A DNA stretch of 64,000 nucleotides from Hippasteria phrygiana (Eukaryota; Echinodermata; Asteroidea; Valvatida; Goniasteridae), in assembly GCA_037893225.1 (NCBI GenBank), contig JAZGUH010001207.1, positions 105,240 through 169,239 on the forward strand, read 5' to 3'. Under the pieces are notes generated by a model. That model searched no databases. It was not told where the DNA came from and saw nothing but the letters and a program-made list of their open reading frames with translations. Both the position numbers and the translations under genes were made by a program. This document shows positions 10,970 through 24,711 of this stretch, in pieces. Position 1 is the stretch's first letter. Each line of letters opens with the position of its first letter.

Positions 10970-11433
10970 GGTAACATGTACACAGATGTTGGCCGGAAAG
11001 AAAATAAACATTGCGAGGTTTGAATTTTCTCCACAAGTTTTAACTCTAAGAAGCCGCCGATAATTGCAACATGTAGCGCCAGATCTAAGCTATCCATACA
11101 TGTCAAAATTACTGAATTTGGTTGATATTTCATGCAATTATGAATGAGTAAAGCAAGTCCATACCCCAGGGAATTTGACAGGCATGGAGCAATAAATAAA
11201 AGGTAATCTGCACACAGATGGTGGCCGGGAAGAAAATAAACATTGCGAGGTTTGAATTTTCTCCACAAGTTTTAACTCTAAGAAGCCGCCGATAATTGCA
11301 ACATGTAGCGCCAGATCTAAGCTATCCATACATGTCAAAATTACTGAATTTGGTTGATATTTCATGCAATTATGAATGAGTAAAGCAAGTCCATACCCCA
11401 GGGAATTTGACAGGCATGGAGCAATAAATAAAA

Positions 11434-11665
11434 GGTAACATGTACACAGATGTTGGCCGGAAAGAAAATAAACATTGCGAGGTTTGAATTTTCTCCACAA
11501 GTGTTAACTCTAAGAAGCCGCCGATAATTGCAACATGTAGCGCCAGATCTAAGCTATCCATACATGTCAAAATTACTGAATTTGGTTGATATTTCATGCA
11601 ATTATGAATGAGTAAAGCAAGTCCATACCCCAGGGAATTTGACAGGCATGGAGCAATAAATAAAA
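11434..11665. repeat. Recombinant A monomer after a B-type tail
   Basis: The tail before it ends in aaaa, which elsewhere precedes B heads, yet the head is class A and p70 is g as in B. A second copy lies at 13208-13439 in the same position of the next unit, so the recombinant arose once and was then copied with its unit. Confidence 0.75.
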
Positions 11666-12593
11666 GGTAATCTGCACACAGATGGTGGCCGGGAAGAAAA
11701 TAAACATTGCGAGGTTTGAATTTTCTCCACAAGTGTTAACTCTAAGAAGCCGCCGATAATTGCAACATGTAGCGCCAGATCTCAGCTATCCATACATGTC
11801 AAAATTACTGAATTTGGTTGATATTTCATGCAATTATGAATGAGTAAAGCAAGTCCATACCAACGGGAATTTGACATGCATGGAGCAATAAATAGACGGT
11901 AACATGTACACAGATGTTGGCCGGAAAGAAAATAAACATTGCGAGGTTTGAATTTTCTCCACAAGTTTTAACTCTAAGAAGCCGCCGATAATTGCAACAT
12001 GTAGCGCCAGATCTAAGCTATCCATACATGTCAAAATTACTGAATTTGGTTGATATTTCATGCAATTATGAATGAGTAAAGCAAGTCCATACCCCAGGGA
12101 ATTTGACAGGCATGGAGCAATAAATAAAAGGTAATCTGCACACAGATGGTGGCCGGGAAGAAAATAAACATTGCGAGGTTTGAATTTTCTCCACAAGTGT
12201 TAACTCTAAGAAGCCGCCGATAATTGCAACATGTAGCGCCAGATCTAAGCTATCCATACATGTCAAAATTACTGAATTTGGTTGATATTTCATGCAATTA
12301 TGAATGAGTAAAGCAAGTCCATACCCCAGGGAATTTGACATGCATGGAGCAATAAATAAAAGGTAATCTGCACACAGATGGTGGCCGGGAAGAAAATAAA
12401 CATTGCGAGGTTTGAATTTTCTCCACAAATGTTAACTCTAAGAAGCCGCCGATAATTGCAACATGTAGCGCCAGATCTAAGCTATCCATACATGTCAAAA
12501 TTACTGAATTTGGTTGATATTTCATGCAATTATGAATGAGTAAAGCAAGTCCATACCCCAGGGAATTTGACATGCATGGAGCAATAAATAGAC

Positions 12594-12743
12594 TGTAACA
12601 TGTTTTTGCAACATGTAGCGCCAGATCTAAGCTATCCATACATGTCAAAATTACTGAATTTGATTGATATTTCATGCAATTATGAATGAGTAAAGCAAGT
12701 CCATACCCCAGGGAATTTGACATGCATGGAGCAATAAATAGAC
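12594..12743. repeat. 150-bp monomer S3
   Basis: Same junction, no private change seen. It opens the 21-mer unit. Confidence 0.9.
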
Positions 12744-15527
12744 GGTAACATGTACACAGATGTTGGCCGGAAAGAAAATAAACATTGCGAGGTTTGAATT
12801 TTCTCCACAAGTTTTAACTCTAAGAAGCCGCCGATAATTGCAACATGTAGCGCCAGATCTAAGCTATCCATACATGTCAAAATTACTGAATTTGGTTGAT
12901 ATTTCATGCAATTATGAATGAGTAAAGCAAGTCCATACCCCAGGGAATTTGACAGGCATGGAGCAATAAATAAAAGGTAATCTGCACACAGATGGTGGCC
13001 GGGAAGAAAATAAACATTGCGAGGTTTGAATTTTCTCCACAAGTTTTAACTCTAAGAAGCCGCCGATAATTGCAACATGTAGCGCCAGATCTAAGCTATC
13101 CATACATGTCAAAATTACTGAATTTGGTTGATATTTCATGCAATTATGAATGAGTAAAGCAAGTCCATACCCCAGGGAATTTGACAGGCATGGAGCAATA
13201 AATAAAAGGTAACATGTACACAGATGTTGGCCGGAAAGAAAATAAACATTGCGAGGTTTGAATTTTCTCCACAAGTGTTAACTCTAAGAAGCCGCCGATA
13301 ATTGCAACATGTAGCGCCAGATCTAAGCTATCCATACATGTCAAAATTACTGAATTTGGTTGATATTTCATGCAATTATGAATGAGTAAAGCAAGTCCAT
13401 ACCCCAGGGAATTTGACAGGCATGGAGCAATAAATAAAAGGTAATCTGCACACAGATGGTGGCCGGGAAGAAAATAAACATTGCGAGGTTTGAATTTTCT
13501 CCACAAGTTTTAACTCTAAGAAGCCGCCGATAATTGCAACATGTAGCGCCAGATCTAAGCTATCCATACATGTCAAAATTACTGAATTTGGTTGATATTT
13601 CATGCAATTATGAATGAGTAAAGCAAGTCCATACCCCAGGGAATTTGACAGGCATGGAGCAATAAATAAAAGGTAATCTGCACACAGATGGTGGCCGGGA
13701 AGAAAATAAACATTGCGAGGTTTGAATTTTCTCCACAAGTGTTAACTCTAAGAAGCCGCCGATAATTGCAACATGTAGCGCCAGATCTAAGCTATCCATA
13801 CATGTCAAAATTACTGAATTTGGTTGATATTTCATGCAATTATGAATGAGTAAAGCAAGTCCATACCCCAGGGAATTTGACAGGCATGGAGCAATACATA
13901 AAAGGTAATCTGCACACAGATGGTGGCCGGGAAGAAAATAAACATTGCGAGGTTTGAATTTTCTCCACAAATGTTAACTCTAAGAAGCCGCCGATAATTG
14001 CAACATGTAGCGCCAGATCTAAGCTATCCATACATGTCAAAATAACTGAATTTGGTTGATATTTCATGCAATTATGAATGAGTAAAGCAAGTCCATACCC
14101 CAGGGAATTTGACATGCATGGAGCAATAAATAGACGGTAACATGTACACAGATGTTGGCCGGAAAGAAAATAAACATTGCGAGGTTTGAATTTTCTCCAC
14201 AAGTTTTAACTCTAAGAAGCCGCCGATAATTGCAACATGTAGCGCCAGATCTAAGCTATCCATACATGTCAAAATTACTGAATTTGGTTGATATTTCATG
14301 CAATTATGAATGAGTAAAGCAAGTCCATACCCCAGGGAATTTGACATGCATGGAGCAATAAATAGACGGTAACATGTACACAGATGTTGGCCGGAAAGAA
14401 AATAAACATTGCGAGGTTTGAATTTTCTCCACAAGTTTTAACTCTAAGAAGCCGCCGATAATTGCAACATGTAGCGCCAGATCTAAGCTATCCATACATG
14501 TCAAAATTACTGAATTTGGTTGATATTTCATGCAATTATGAATGAGTAAAGCAAGTCCATACCCCAGGGAATTTGACAGGCATGGAGCAATAAATAAAAG
14601 GTAATCTGCACACAGATGGTGGCCGGGAAGAAAATAAACATTGCGAGGTTTGAATTTTCTCCACAAGTGTTAACTCTAAGAAGCCGCCGATAATTGCAAC
14701 ATGTAGCGCCAGATCTAAGCTATCCATACATGTCAAAATTACTGAATTTGGTTGATATTTCATGCAATTATGAATGAGTAAAGCAAGTCCATACCCCAGG
14801 GAATTTGACAGGCATGGAGCAATAAATAAAAGGTAATCTGCACACAGATGGTGGCCGGGAAGAAAATAAACATTGCGAGGTTTGAATTTTCTCCACAAGT
14901 GTTAACTCTAAGAAGCCGCCGATAATTGCAACATGTAGCGCCAGATCTCAGCTATCCATACATGTCAAAATTACTGAATTTGGTTGATATTTCATGCAAT
15001 TATGAATGAGTAAAGCAAGTCCATACCAACGGGAATTTGACATGCATGGAGCAATAAATAGACGGTAACATGTACACAGATGTTGGCCGGAAAGAAAATA
15101 AACATTGCGAGGTTTGAATTTTCTCCACAAGTTTTAACTCTAAGAAGCCGCCGATAATTGCAACATGTAGCGCCAGATCTAAGCTATCCATACATGTCAA
15201 AATTACTGAATTTGGTTGATATTTCATGCAATTATGAATGAGTAAAGCAAGTCCATACCCTAGGGAATTTGACAGGCATGGAGCAATAAATAAAAGGTAA
15301 TCTGCACACAGATGGTGGCCGGGAAGAAAATAAACATTGCGAGGTTTGAATTTTCTCCACAAGTGTTAACTCTAAGAAGCCGCCGATAATTGCAACATGT
15401 AGCGCCAGATCTAAGCTATCCATACATGTCAAAATTACTGAATTTGGTTGATATTTCATGCAATTATGAATGAGTAAAGCAAGTCCATACCCCAGGGAAT
15501 TTGACATGCATGGAGCAATAAATAAAA

Positions 15528-15759
15528 GGTAATCTGCACACAGATGGTGGCCGGGAAGAAAATAAACATTGCGAGGTTTGAATTTTCTCCACAAATGTTA
15601 ACTCTAAGAAGCCGCCGATAATTGCAACATGTAGCGCCAGATCTAAGCTATCCATACATGTCAAAATAACTGAATTTGGTTGATATTTCATGCAATTATG
15701 AATGAGTAAAGCAAGTCCATACCCCAGGGAATTTGACATGCATGGAGCAATAAATAGAC
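15528..15759. repeat. Chimeric monomer joining two HOR units
   Basis: The upstream tail (gacatgc, caataaataaaa) is that of the unit-closing p68 a monomer, while the body carries p141 a (ataactg) as in Bc. The switch lies between 15521 and 15668. The expected S, A and B monomers between these two classes are missing, a loss of 846 bp. Confidence 0.7.
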
Positions 15760-17383
15760 GGTAACATGTACACAGATGTTGGCCGGAAAGAAAATAAACA
15801 TTGCGAGGTTTGAATTTTCTCCACAAGTTTTAACTCTAAGAAGCCGCCGATAATTGCAACATGTAGCGCCAGATCTAAGCTATCCATACATGTCAAAATT
15901 ACTGAATTTGGTTGATATTTCATGCAATTATGAATGAGTAAAGCAAGTCCATACCCCAGGGAATTTGACATGCATGGAGCAATAAATAGACGGTAACATG
16001 TACACAGATGTTGGCCGGAAAGAAAATAAACATTGCGAGGTTTGAATTTTCTCCACAAGTTTTAACTCTAAGAAGCCGCCGATAATTGCAACATGTAGCG
16101 CCAGATCTAAGCTATCCATACATGTCAAAATTACTGAATTTGGTTGATATTTCATGCAATTATGAATGAGTAAAGCAAGTCCATACCCCAGGGAATTTGA
16201 CAGGCATGGAGCAATAAATAAAAGGTAATCTGCACACAGATGGTGGCCGGGAAGAAAATAAACATTGCGAGGTTTGAATTTTCTCCACAAGTGTTAACTC
16301 TAAGAAGCCGCCGATAATTGCAACATGTAGCGCCAGATCTAAGCTATCCATACATGTCAAAATTACTGAATTTGGTTGATATTTCATGCAATTATGAATG
16401 AGTAAAGCAAGTCCATACCCTAGGGAATTTGACAGGCATGGAGCAATAAATAAAAGGTAATCTGCACACAGATGGTGGCCGGGAAGAAAATAAACATTGC
16501 GAGGTTTGAATTTTCTCCACAAGTGTTAACTCTAAGAAGCCGCCGATAATTGCAACATGTAGCGCCAGATCTCAGCTATCCATACATGTCAAAATTACTG
16601 AATTTGGTTGATATTTCATGCAATTATGAATGAGTAAAGCAAGTCCATACCAACGGGAATTTGACATGCATGGAGCAATAAATAGACGGTAACATGTACA
16701 CAGATGTTGGCCGGAAAGAAAATAAACATTGCGAGGTTTGAATTTTCTCCACAAGTTTTAACTCTAAGAAGCCGCCGATAATTGCAACATGTAGCGCCAG
16801 ATCTAAGCTATCCATACATGTCAAAATTACTGAATTTGGTTGATATTTCATGCAATTATGAATGAGTAAAGCAAGTCCATACCCCAGGGAATTTGACAGG
16901 CATGGAGCAATAAATAAAAGGTAATCTGCACACAGATGGTGGCCGGGAAGAAAATAAACATTGCGAGGTTTGAATTTTCTCCACAAGTGTTAACTCTAAG
17001 AAGCCGCCGATAATTGCAACATGTAGCGCCAGATCTAAGCTATCCATACATGTCAAAATTACTGAATTTGGTTGATATTTCATGCAATTATGAATGAGTA
17101 AAGCAAGTCCATACCCCAGGGAATTTGACATGCATGGAGCAATAAATAAAAGGTAATCTGCACACAGATGGTGGCCGGGAAGAAAATAAACATTGCGAGG
17201 TTTGAATTTTCTCCACAAATGTTAACTCTAAGAAGCCGCCGATAATTGCAACATGTAGCGCCAGATCTAAGCTATCCATACATGTCAAAATTACTGAATT
17301 TGGTTGATATTTCATGCAATTATGAATGAGTAAAGCAAGTCCATACCCCAGGGAATTTGACATGCATGGAGCAATAAATAGAC

Positions 17384-17533
17384 TGTAACATGTTTTTGCA
17401 ACATGTAGCGCCAGATCTAAGCTATCCATACATGTCAAAATTACTGAATTTGATTGATATTTCATGCAATTATGAATGAGTAAAGCAAGTCCATACCCCA
17501 GGGAATTTGACATGCATGGAGCAATAAATAGAC
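17384..17533. repeat. 150-bp monomer S4
   Basis: Same junction, no private change seen. It opens the canonical 11-mer. Confidence 0.9.
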
Positions 17534-19853
17534 GGTAACATGTACACAGATGTTGGCCGGAAAGAAAATAAACATTGCGAGGTTTGAATTTTCTCCACAA
17601 GTTTTAACTCTAAGAAGCCGCCGATAATTGCAACATGTAGCGCCAGATCTAAGCTATCCATACATGTCAAAATTACTGAATTTGGTTGATATTTCATGCA
17701 ATTATGAATGAGTAAAGCAAGTCCATACCCCAGGGAATTTGACAGGCATGGAGCAATAAATAAAAGGTAATCTGCACACAGATGGTGGCCGGGAAGAAAA
17801 TAAACATTGCGAGGTTTGAATTTTCTCCACAAGTGTTAACTCTAAGAAGCCGCCGATAATTGCAACATGTAGCGCCAGATCTAAGCTATCCATACATGTC
17901 AAAATTACTGAATTTGGTTGATATTTCATGCAATTATGAATGAGTAAAGCAAGTCCATACCCCAGGGAATTTGACAGGCATGGAGCAATACATAAAAGGT
18001 AATCTGCACACAGATGGTGGCCGGGAAGAAAATAAACATTGCGAGGTTTGAATTTTCTCCACAAATGTTAACTCTAAGAAGCCGCCGATAATTGCAACAT
18101 GTAGCGCCAGATCTAAGCTATCCATACATGTCAAAATAACTGAATTTGGTTGATATTTCATGCAATTATGAATGAGTAAAGCAAGTCCATACCCCAGGGA
18201 ATTTGACATGCATGGAGCAATAAATAGACGGTAACATGTACACAGATGTTGGCCGGAAAGAAAATAAACATTGCGAGGTTTGAATTTTCTCCACAAGTTT
18301 TAACTCTAAGAAGCCGCCGATAATTGCAACATGTAGCGCCAGATCTAAGCTATCCATACATGTCAAAATTACTGAATTTGGTTGATATTTCATGCAATTA
18401 TGAATGAGTAAAGCAAGTCCATACCCCAGGGAATTTGACATGCATGGAGCAATAAATAGACGGTAACATGTACACAGATGTTGGCCGGAAAGAAAATAAA
18501 CATTGCGAGGTTTGAATTTTCTCCACAAGTTTTAACTCTAAGAAGCCGCCGATAATTGCAACATGTAGCGCCAGATCTAAGCTATCCATACATGTCAAAA
18601 TTACTGAATTTGGTTGATATTTCATGCAATTATGAATGAGTAAAGCAAGTCCATACCCCAGGGAATTTGACAGGCATGGAGCAATAAATAAAAGGTAATC
18701 TGCACACAGATGGTGGCCGGGAAGAAAATAAACATTGCGAGGTTTGAATTTTCTCCACAAGTGTTAACTCTAAGAAGCCGCCGATAATTGCAACATGTAG
18801 CGCCAGATCTAAGCTATCCATACATGTCAAAATTACTGAATTTGGTTGATATTTCATGCAATTATGAATGAGTAAAGCAAGTCCATACCCTAGGGAATTT
18901 GACAGGCATGGAGCAATAAATAAAAGGTAATCTGCACACAGATGGTGGCCGGGAAGAAAATAAACATTGCGAGGTTTGAATTTTCTCCACAAGTGTTAAC
19001 TCTAAGAAGCCGCCGATAATTGCAACATGTAGCGCCAGATCTCAGCTATCCATACATGTCAAAATTACTGAATTTGGTTGATATTTCATGCAATTATGAA
19101 TGAGTAAAGCAAGTCCATACCAACGGGAATTTGACATGCATGGAGCAATAAATAGACGGTAACATGTACACAGATGTTGGCCGGAAAGAAAATAAACATT
19201 GCGAGGTTTGAATTTTCTCCACAAGTTTTAACTCTAAGAAGCCGCCGATAATTGCAACATGTAGCGCCAGATCTAAGCTATCCATACATGTCAAAATTAC
19301 TGAATTTGGTTGATATTTCATGCAATTATGAATGAGTAAAGCAAGTCCATACCCCAGGGAATTTGACAGGCATGGAGCAATAAATAAAAGGTAATCTGCA
19401 CACAGATGGTGGCCGGGAAGAAAATAAACATTGCGAGGTTTGAATTTTCTCCACAAGTGTTAACTCTAAGAAGCCGCCGATAATTGCAACATGTAGCGCC
19501 AGATCTAAGCTATCCATACATGTCAAAATTACTGAATTTGGTTGATATTTCATGCAATTATGAATGAGTAAAGCAAGTCCATACCCCAGGGAATTTGACA
19601 TGCATGGAGCAATAAATAAAAGGTAATCTGCACACAGATGGTGGCCGGGAAGAAAATAAACATTGCGAGGTTTGAATTTTCTCCACAAATGTTAACTCTA
19701 AGAAGCCGCCGATAATTGCAACATGTAGCGCCAGATCTAAGCTATCCATACATGTCAAAATTACTGAATTTGGTTGATATTTCATGCAATTATGAATGAG
19801 TAAAGCAAGTCCATACCCCAGGGAATTTGACATGCATGGAGCAATAAATAGAC
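17384..19853. repeat. HOR unit S4, canonical 11-mer, 2470 bp
   Basis: The order is S, A, B, Bc with p141 a, A, A, B, B with ccctaggg and ctcagc, A, B, B with p68 a. The same marker order recurs at 24562-27031, offset by 7178 bp. I take this as the type unit of block 2. Confidence 0.85.
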
Positions 19854-20003
19854 TGTAACATGTTTTTGCAACATGTAGCGCCAGATCTAAGCTATCCATA
19901 CATGTCAAAATTACTGAATTTGATTGATATTTCATGCAATTATGAATGAGTAAAGCAAGTCCATACCCCAGGGAATTTGACATGCATGGAGCAATAAATA
20001 GAC
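19854..20003. repeat. 150-bp monomer S5
   Basis: Same junction, no private change seen. It opens the 16-mer. Confidence 0.9.
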
Positions 20004-20699
20004 GGTAACATGTACACAGATGTTGGCCGGAAAGAAAATAAACATTGCGAGGTTTGAATTTTCTCCACAAGTTTTAACTCTAAGAAGCCGCCGATAATTG
20101 CAACATGTAGCGCCAGATCTAAGCTATCCATACATGTCAAAATTACTGAATTTGGTTGATATTTCATGCAATTATGAATGAGTAAAGCAAGTCCATACCC
20201 CAGGGAATTTGACAGGCATGGAGCAATAAATAAAAGGTAATCTGCACACAGATGGTGGCCGGGAAGAAAATAAACATTGCGAGGTTTGAATTTTCTCCAC
20301 AAGTGTTAACTCTAAGAAGCCGCCGATAATTGCAACATGTAGCGCCAGATCTAAGCTATCCATACATGTCAAAATTACTGAATTTGGTTGATATTTCATG
20401 CAATTATGAATGAGTAAAGCAAGTCCATACCCCAGGGAATTTGACAGGCATGGAGCAATACATAAAAGGTAATCTGCACACAGATGGTGGCCGGGAAGAA
20501 AATAAACATTGCGAGGTTTGAATTTTCTCCACAAATGTTAACTCTAAGAAGCCGCCGATAATTGCAACATGTAGCGCCAGATCTAAGCTATCCATACATG
20601 TCAAAATAACTGAATTTGGTTGATATTTCATGCAATTATGAATGAGTAAAGCAAGTCCATACCCCAGGGAATTTGACATGCATGGAGCAATAAATAGAC

Positions 20700-23251
20700 G
20701 GTAACATGTACACAGATGTTGGCCGGAAAGAAAATAAACATTGCGAGGTTTGAATTTTCTCCACAAGTTTTAACTCTAAGAAGCCGCCGATAATTGCAAC
20801 ATGTAGCGCCAGATCTAAGCTATCCATACATGTCAAAATTACTGAATTTGGTTGATATTTCATGCAATTATGAATGAGTAAAGCAAGTCCATACCCCAGG
20901 GAATTTGACATGCATGGAGCAATAAATAGACGGTAACATGTACACAGATGTTGGCCGGAAAGAAAATAAACATTGCGAGGTTTGAATTTTCTCCACAAGT
21001 TTTAACTCTAAGAAGCCGCCGATAATTGCAACATGTAGCGCCAGATCTAAGCTATCCATACATGTCAAAATTACTGAATTTGGTTGATATTTCATGCAAT
21101 TATGAATGAGTAAAGCAAGTCCATACCCCAGGGAATTTGACAGGCATGGAGCAATGAATAAAAGGTAATCTGCACACAGATGGTGGCCGGGAAGAAAATA
21201 AACATTGCGAGGTTTGAATTTTCTCCACAAGTTTTAACTCTAAGAAGCCGCCGATAATTGCAACATGTAGCGCCAGATCTAAGCTATCCATACATGTCAA
21301 AATTACTGAATTTGGTTGATATTTCATGCAATTATGAATGAGTAAAGCAAGTCCATACCCCAGGGAATTTGACAGGCATGGAGCAATAAATAAAAGGTAA
21401 TCTGCACACAGATGGTTGCCGGGAAGAAAATAAACATTGCGAGGTTTGAATTTTCTCCACAAGTGTTAACTCTAAGAAGCCGCCGATAATTGCAACATGT
21501 AGCGCCAGATCTAAGCTATCCATACATGTCAAAATAACTGAATTTGGTTGATATTTCATGCAATTATGAATGAGTAAAGCAAGTCCATACCCCAGGGAAT
21601 TTGACATGCATGGAGCAATAAATAGACGGTAACATGTACACAGATGTTGGCCGGAAAGAAAATAAACATTGCGAGGTTTGAATTTTCTCCACAAGTTTTA
21701 ACTCTAAGAAGCCGCCGATAATTGCAACATGTAGCGCCAGATCTAAGCTATCCATACATGTCAAAATTACTGAATTTGGTTGATATTTCATGCAATTATG
21801 AATGAGTAAAGCAAGTCCATACCCCAGGGAATTTGACATGCATGGAGCAATAAATAGACGGTAACATGTACACAGATGTTGGCCGGAAAGAAAATAAACA
21901 TTGCGAGGTTTGAATTTTCTCCACAAGTTTTAACTCTAAGAAGCCGCCGATAATTGCAACATGTAGCGCCAGATCTAAGCTATCCATACATGTCAAAATT
22001 ACTGAATTTGGTTGATATTTCATGCAATTATGAATGAGTAAAGCAAGTCCATACCCCAGGGAATTTGACAGGCATGGAGCAATGAATAAAAGGTAATCTG
22101 CACACAGATGGTGGCCGGGAAGAAAATAAACATTGCGAGGTTTGAATTTTCTCCACAAGTTTTAACTCTAAGAAGCCGCCGATAATTGCAACATGTAGCG
22201 CCAGATCTAAGCTATCCATACATGTCAAAATTACTGAATTTGGTTGATATTTCATGCAATTATGAATGAGTAAAGCAAGTCCATACCCCAGGGAATTTGA
22301 CAGGCATGGAGCAATAAATAAAAGGTAATCTGCACACAGATGGTTGCCGGGAAGAAAATAAACATTGCGAGGTTTGAATTTTCTCCACAAGTGTTAACTC
22401 TAAGAAGCCGCCGATAATTGCAACATGTAGCGCCAGATCTAAGCTATCCATACATGTCAAAATAACTGAATTTGGTTGATATTTCATGCAATTATGAATG
22501 AGTAAAGCAAGTCCATACCCCAGGGAATTTGACATGCATGGAGCAATAAATAGACGGTAACATGTACACAGATGTTGGCCGGAAAGAAAATAAACATTGC
22601 GAGGTTTGAATTTTCTCCACAAGTTTTAACTCTAAGAAGCCGCCGATAATTGCAACATGTAGCGCCAGATCTAAGCTATCCATACATGTCAAAATTACTG
22701 AATTTGGTTGATATTTCATGCAATTATGAATGAGTAAAGCAAGTCCATACCCCAGGGAATTTGACATGCATGGAGCAATAAATAGACGGTAACATGTACA
22801 CAGATGTTGGCCGGAAAGAAAATAAACATTGCGAGGTTTGAATTTTCTCCACAAGTTTTAACTCTAAGAAGCCGCCGATAATTGCAACATGTAGCGCCAG
22901 ATCTAAGCTATCCATACATGTCAAAATTACTGAATTTGGTTGATATTTCATGCAATTATGAATGAGTAAAGCAAGTCCATACCCCAGGGAATTTGACAGG
23001 CATGGAGCAATGAATAAAAGGTAATCTGCACACAGATGGTGGCCGGGAAGAAAATAAACATTGCGAGGTTTGAATTTTCTCCACAAGTTTTAACTCTAAG
23101 AAGCCGCCGATAATTGCAACATGTAGCGCCAGATCTAAGCTATCCATACATGTCAAAATTACTGAATTTGGTTGATATTTCATGCAATTATGAATGAGTA
23201 AAGCAAGTCCATACCCCAGGGAATTTGACATGCATGGAGCAATAAATAAAA
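20700..23251. repeat. Nested 4-mer tandem (A-A-Bg-Btt), 928-bp period
   Basis: Groups start at 20700, 21628 and 22556; the last lacks its Btt. The Btt monomers at 21396 and 22324 both carry p141 a. By eye the groups at 20700 and 21628 show no difference. This is a young local amplification inside an HOR unit. Confidence 0.75.
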
Positions 23252-23483
23252 GGTAATCTGCACACAGATGGTGGCCGGGAAGAAAATAAACATTGCGAGG
23301 TTTGAATTTTCTCCACAAATGTTAACTCTAAGAAGCCGCCGATAATTGCAACATGTAGCGCCAGATCTAAGCTATCCATACATGTCAAAATTACTGAATT
23401 TGGTTGATATTTCATGCAATTATGAATGAGTAAAGCAAGTCCATACCCCAGGGAATTTGACATGCATGGAGCAATAAATAGAC

Positions 23484-23633
23484 TGTAACATGTTTTTGCA
23501 ACATGTAGCGCCAGATCTAAGCTATCCATACATGTCAAAATTACTGAATTTGATTGATATTTCATGCAATTATGAATGAGTAAAGCAAGTCCATACCCCA
23601 GGGAATTTGACATGCATGGAGCAATAAATAGAC
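23484..23633. repeat. 150-bp monomer S6
   Basis: Same junction. It is followed by the chimeric monomer at 23634, not by a normal class A copy. Confidence 0.9.
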
Positions 23634-23865
23634 GGTAACATGTACACAGATGTTGGCCGGAAAGAAAATAAACATTGCGAGGTTTGAATTTTCTCCACAA
23701 GTGTTAACTCTAAGAAGCCGCCGATAATTGCAACATGTAGCGCCAGATCTCAGCTATCCATACATGTCAAAATTACTGAATTTGGTTGATATTTCATGCA
23801 ATTATGAATGAGTAAAGCAAGTCCATACCAACGGGAATTTGACATGCATGGAGCAATAAATAGAC
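23634..23865. repeat. Chimeric monomer A/B(ctcagc)
   Basis: The head is class A up to p28 (23661), but p70 is g (23703) and p118 is c (ctcagc), as in the B monomer six places downstream in the 11-mer. The switch between 23661 and 23703 explains the 1392-bp loss that makes unit S6. Confidence 0.8.
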
Positions 23866-24561
23866 GGTAACATGTACACAGATGTTGGCCGGAAAGAAAA
23901 TAAACATTGCGAGGTTTGAATTTTCTCCACAAGTTTTAACTCTAAGAAGCCGCCGATAATTGCAACATGTAGCGCCAGATCTAAGCTATCCATACATGTC
24001 AAAATTACTGAATTTGGTTGATATTTCATGCAATTATGAATGAGTAAAGCAAGTCCATACCCCAGGGAATTTGACAGGCATGGAGCAATAAATAAAAGGT
24101 AATCTGCACACAGATGGTGGCCGGGAAGAAAATAAACATTGCGAGGTTTGAATTTTCTCCACAAGTGTTAACTCTAAGAAGCCGCCGATAATTGCAACAT
24201 GTAGCGCCAGATCTAAGCTATCCATACATGTCAAAATTACTGAATTTGGTTGATATTTCATGCAATTATGAATGAGTAAAGCAAGTCCATACCCCAGGGA
24301 ATTTGACATGCATGGAGCAATAAATAAAAGGTAATCTGCACACAGATGGTGGCCGGGAAGAAAATAAACATTGCGAGGTTTGAATTTTCTCCACAAATGT
24401 TAACTCTAAGAAGCCGCCGATAATTGCAACATGTAGCGCCAGATCTAAGCTATCCATACATGTCAAAATTACTGAATTTGGTTGATATTTCATGCAATTA
24501 TGAATGAGTAAAGCAAGTCCATACCCCAGGGAATTTGACATGCATGGAGCAATAAATAGAC

Positions 24562-24711
24562 TGTAACATGTTTTTGCAACATGTAGCGCCAGATCTAAGC
24601 TATCCATACATGTCAAAATTACTGAATTTGATTGATATTTCATGCAATTATGAATGAGTAAAGCAAGTCCATACCCCAGGGAATTTGACATGCATGGAGC
24701 AATAAATAGAC
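24562..24711. repeat. 150-bp monomer S7
   Basis: Same junction, no private change seen. It opens the second canonical 11-mer. Confidence 0.9.

Larger units (their letters stand above)
10820..12593. repeat. HOR unit S2, 8-mer, 1774 bp
   Basis: The order is S, A, B with p70 t, A with p70 g, B with ctcagc, A, B, B with p68 a. It is three monomers shorter than the 11-mer. The A at 11434 follows an aaaa tail, which normally precedes B heads, so it is a recombinant and marks an exchange point. Confidence 0.75.
12594..17383. repeat. HOR unit S3, 21-mer, 4790 bp
   Basis: The first four monomers follow S2 (S, A, B, A with p70 g). After B, B and Bc at 13904, the order runs A, A, B, B(ctcagc), A, B, then a chimeric monomer at 15528 and a second A, A, B, B(ctcagc), A, B, B run. 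It reads as two units fused by loss of the intervening S, A, B and one monomer equivalent. Confidence 0.75.
19854..23483. repeat. HOR unit S5, 16-mer, 3630 bp
   Basis: After S, A, B and Bc the unit contains A, A, Bg, Btt repeated (20700, 21628) and then A, A, Bg and a closing B with p68 a. It equals the 12-mer at 27032 plus one extra 928-bp four-monomer group. Confidence 0.8.
23484..24561. repeat. HOR unit S6, 5-mer, 1078 bp
   Basis: The order is S, chimeric A/B with ctcagc, A after accaacggg, B, B with p68 a. It is the 11-mer minus six monomers (2470 - 1392 = 1078) and the shortest spacing between two 150-bp monomers. Confidence 0.8.
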
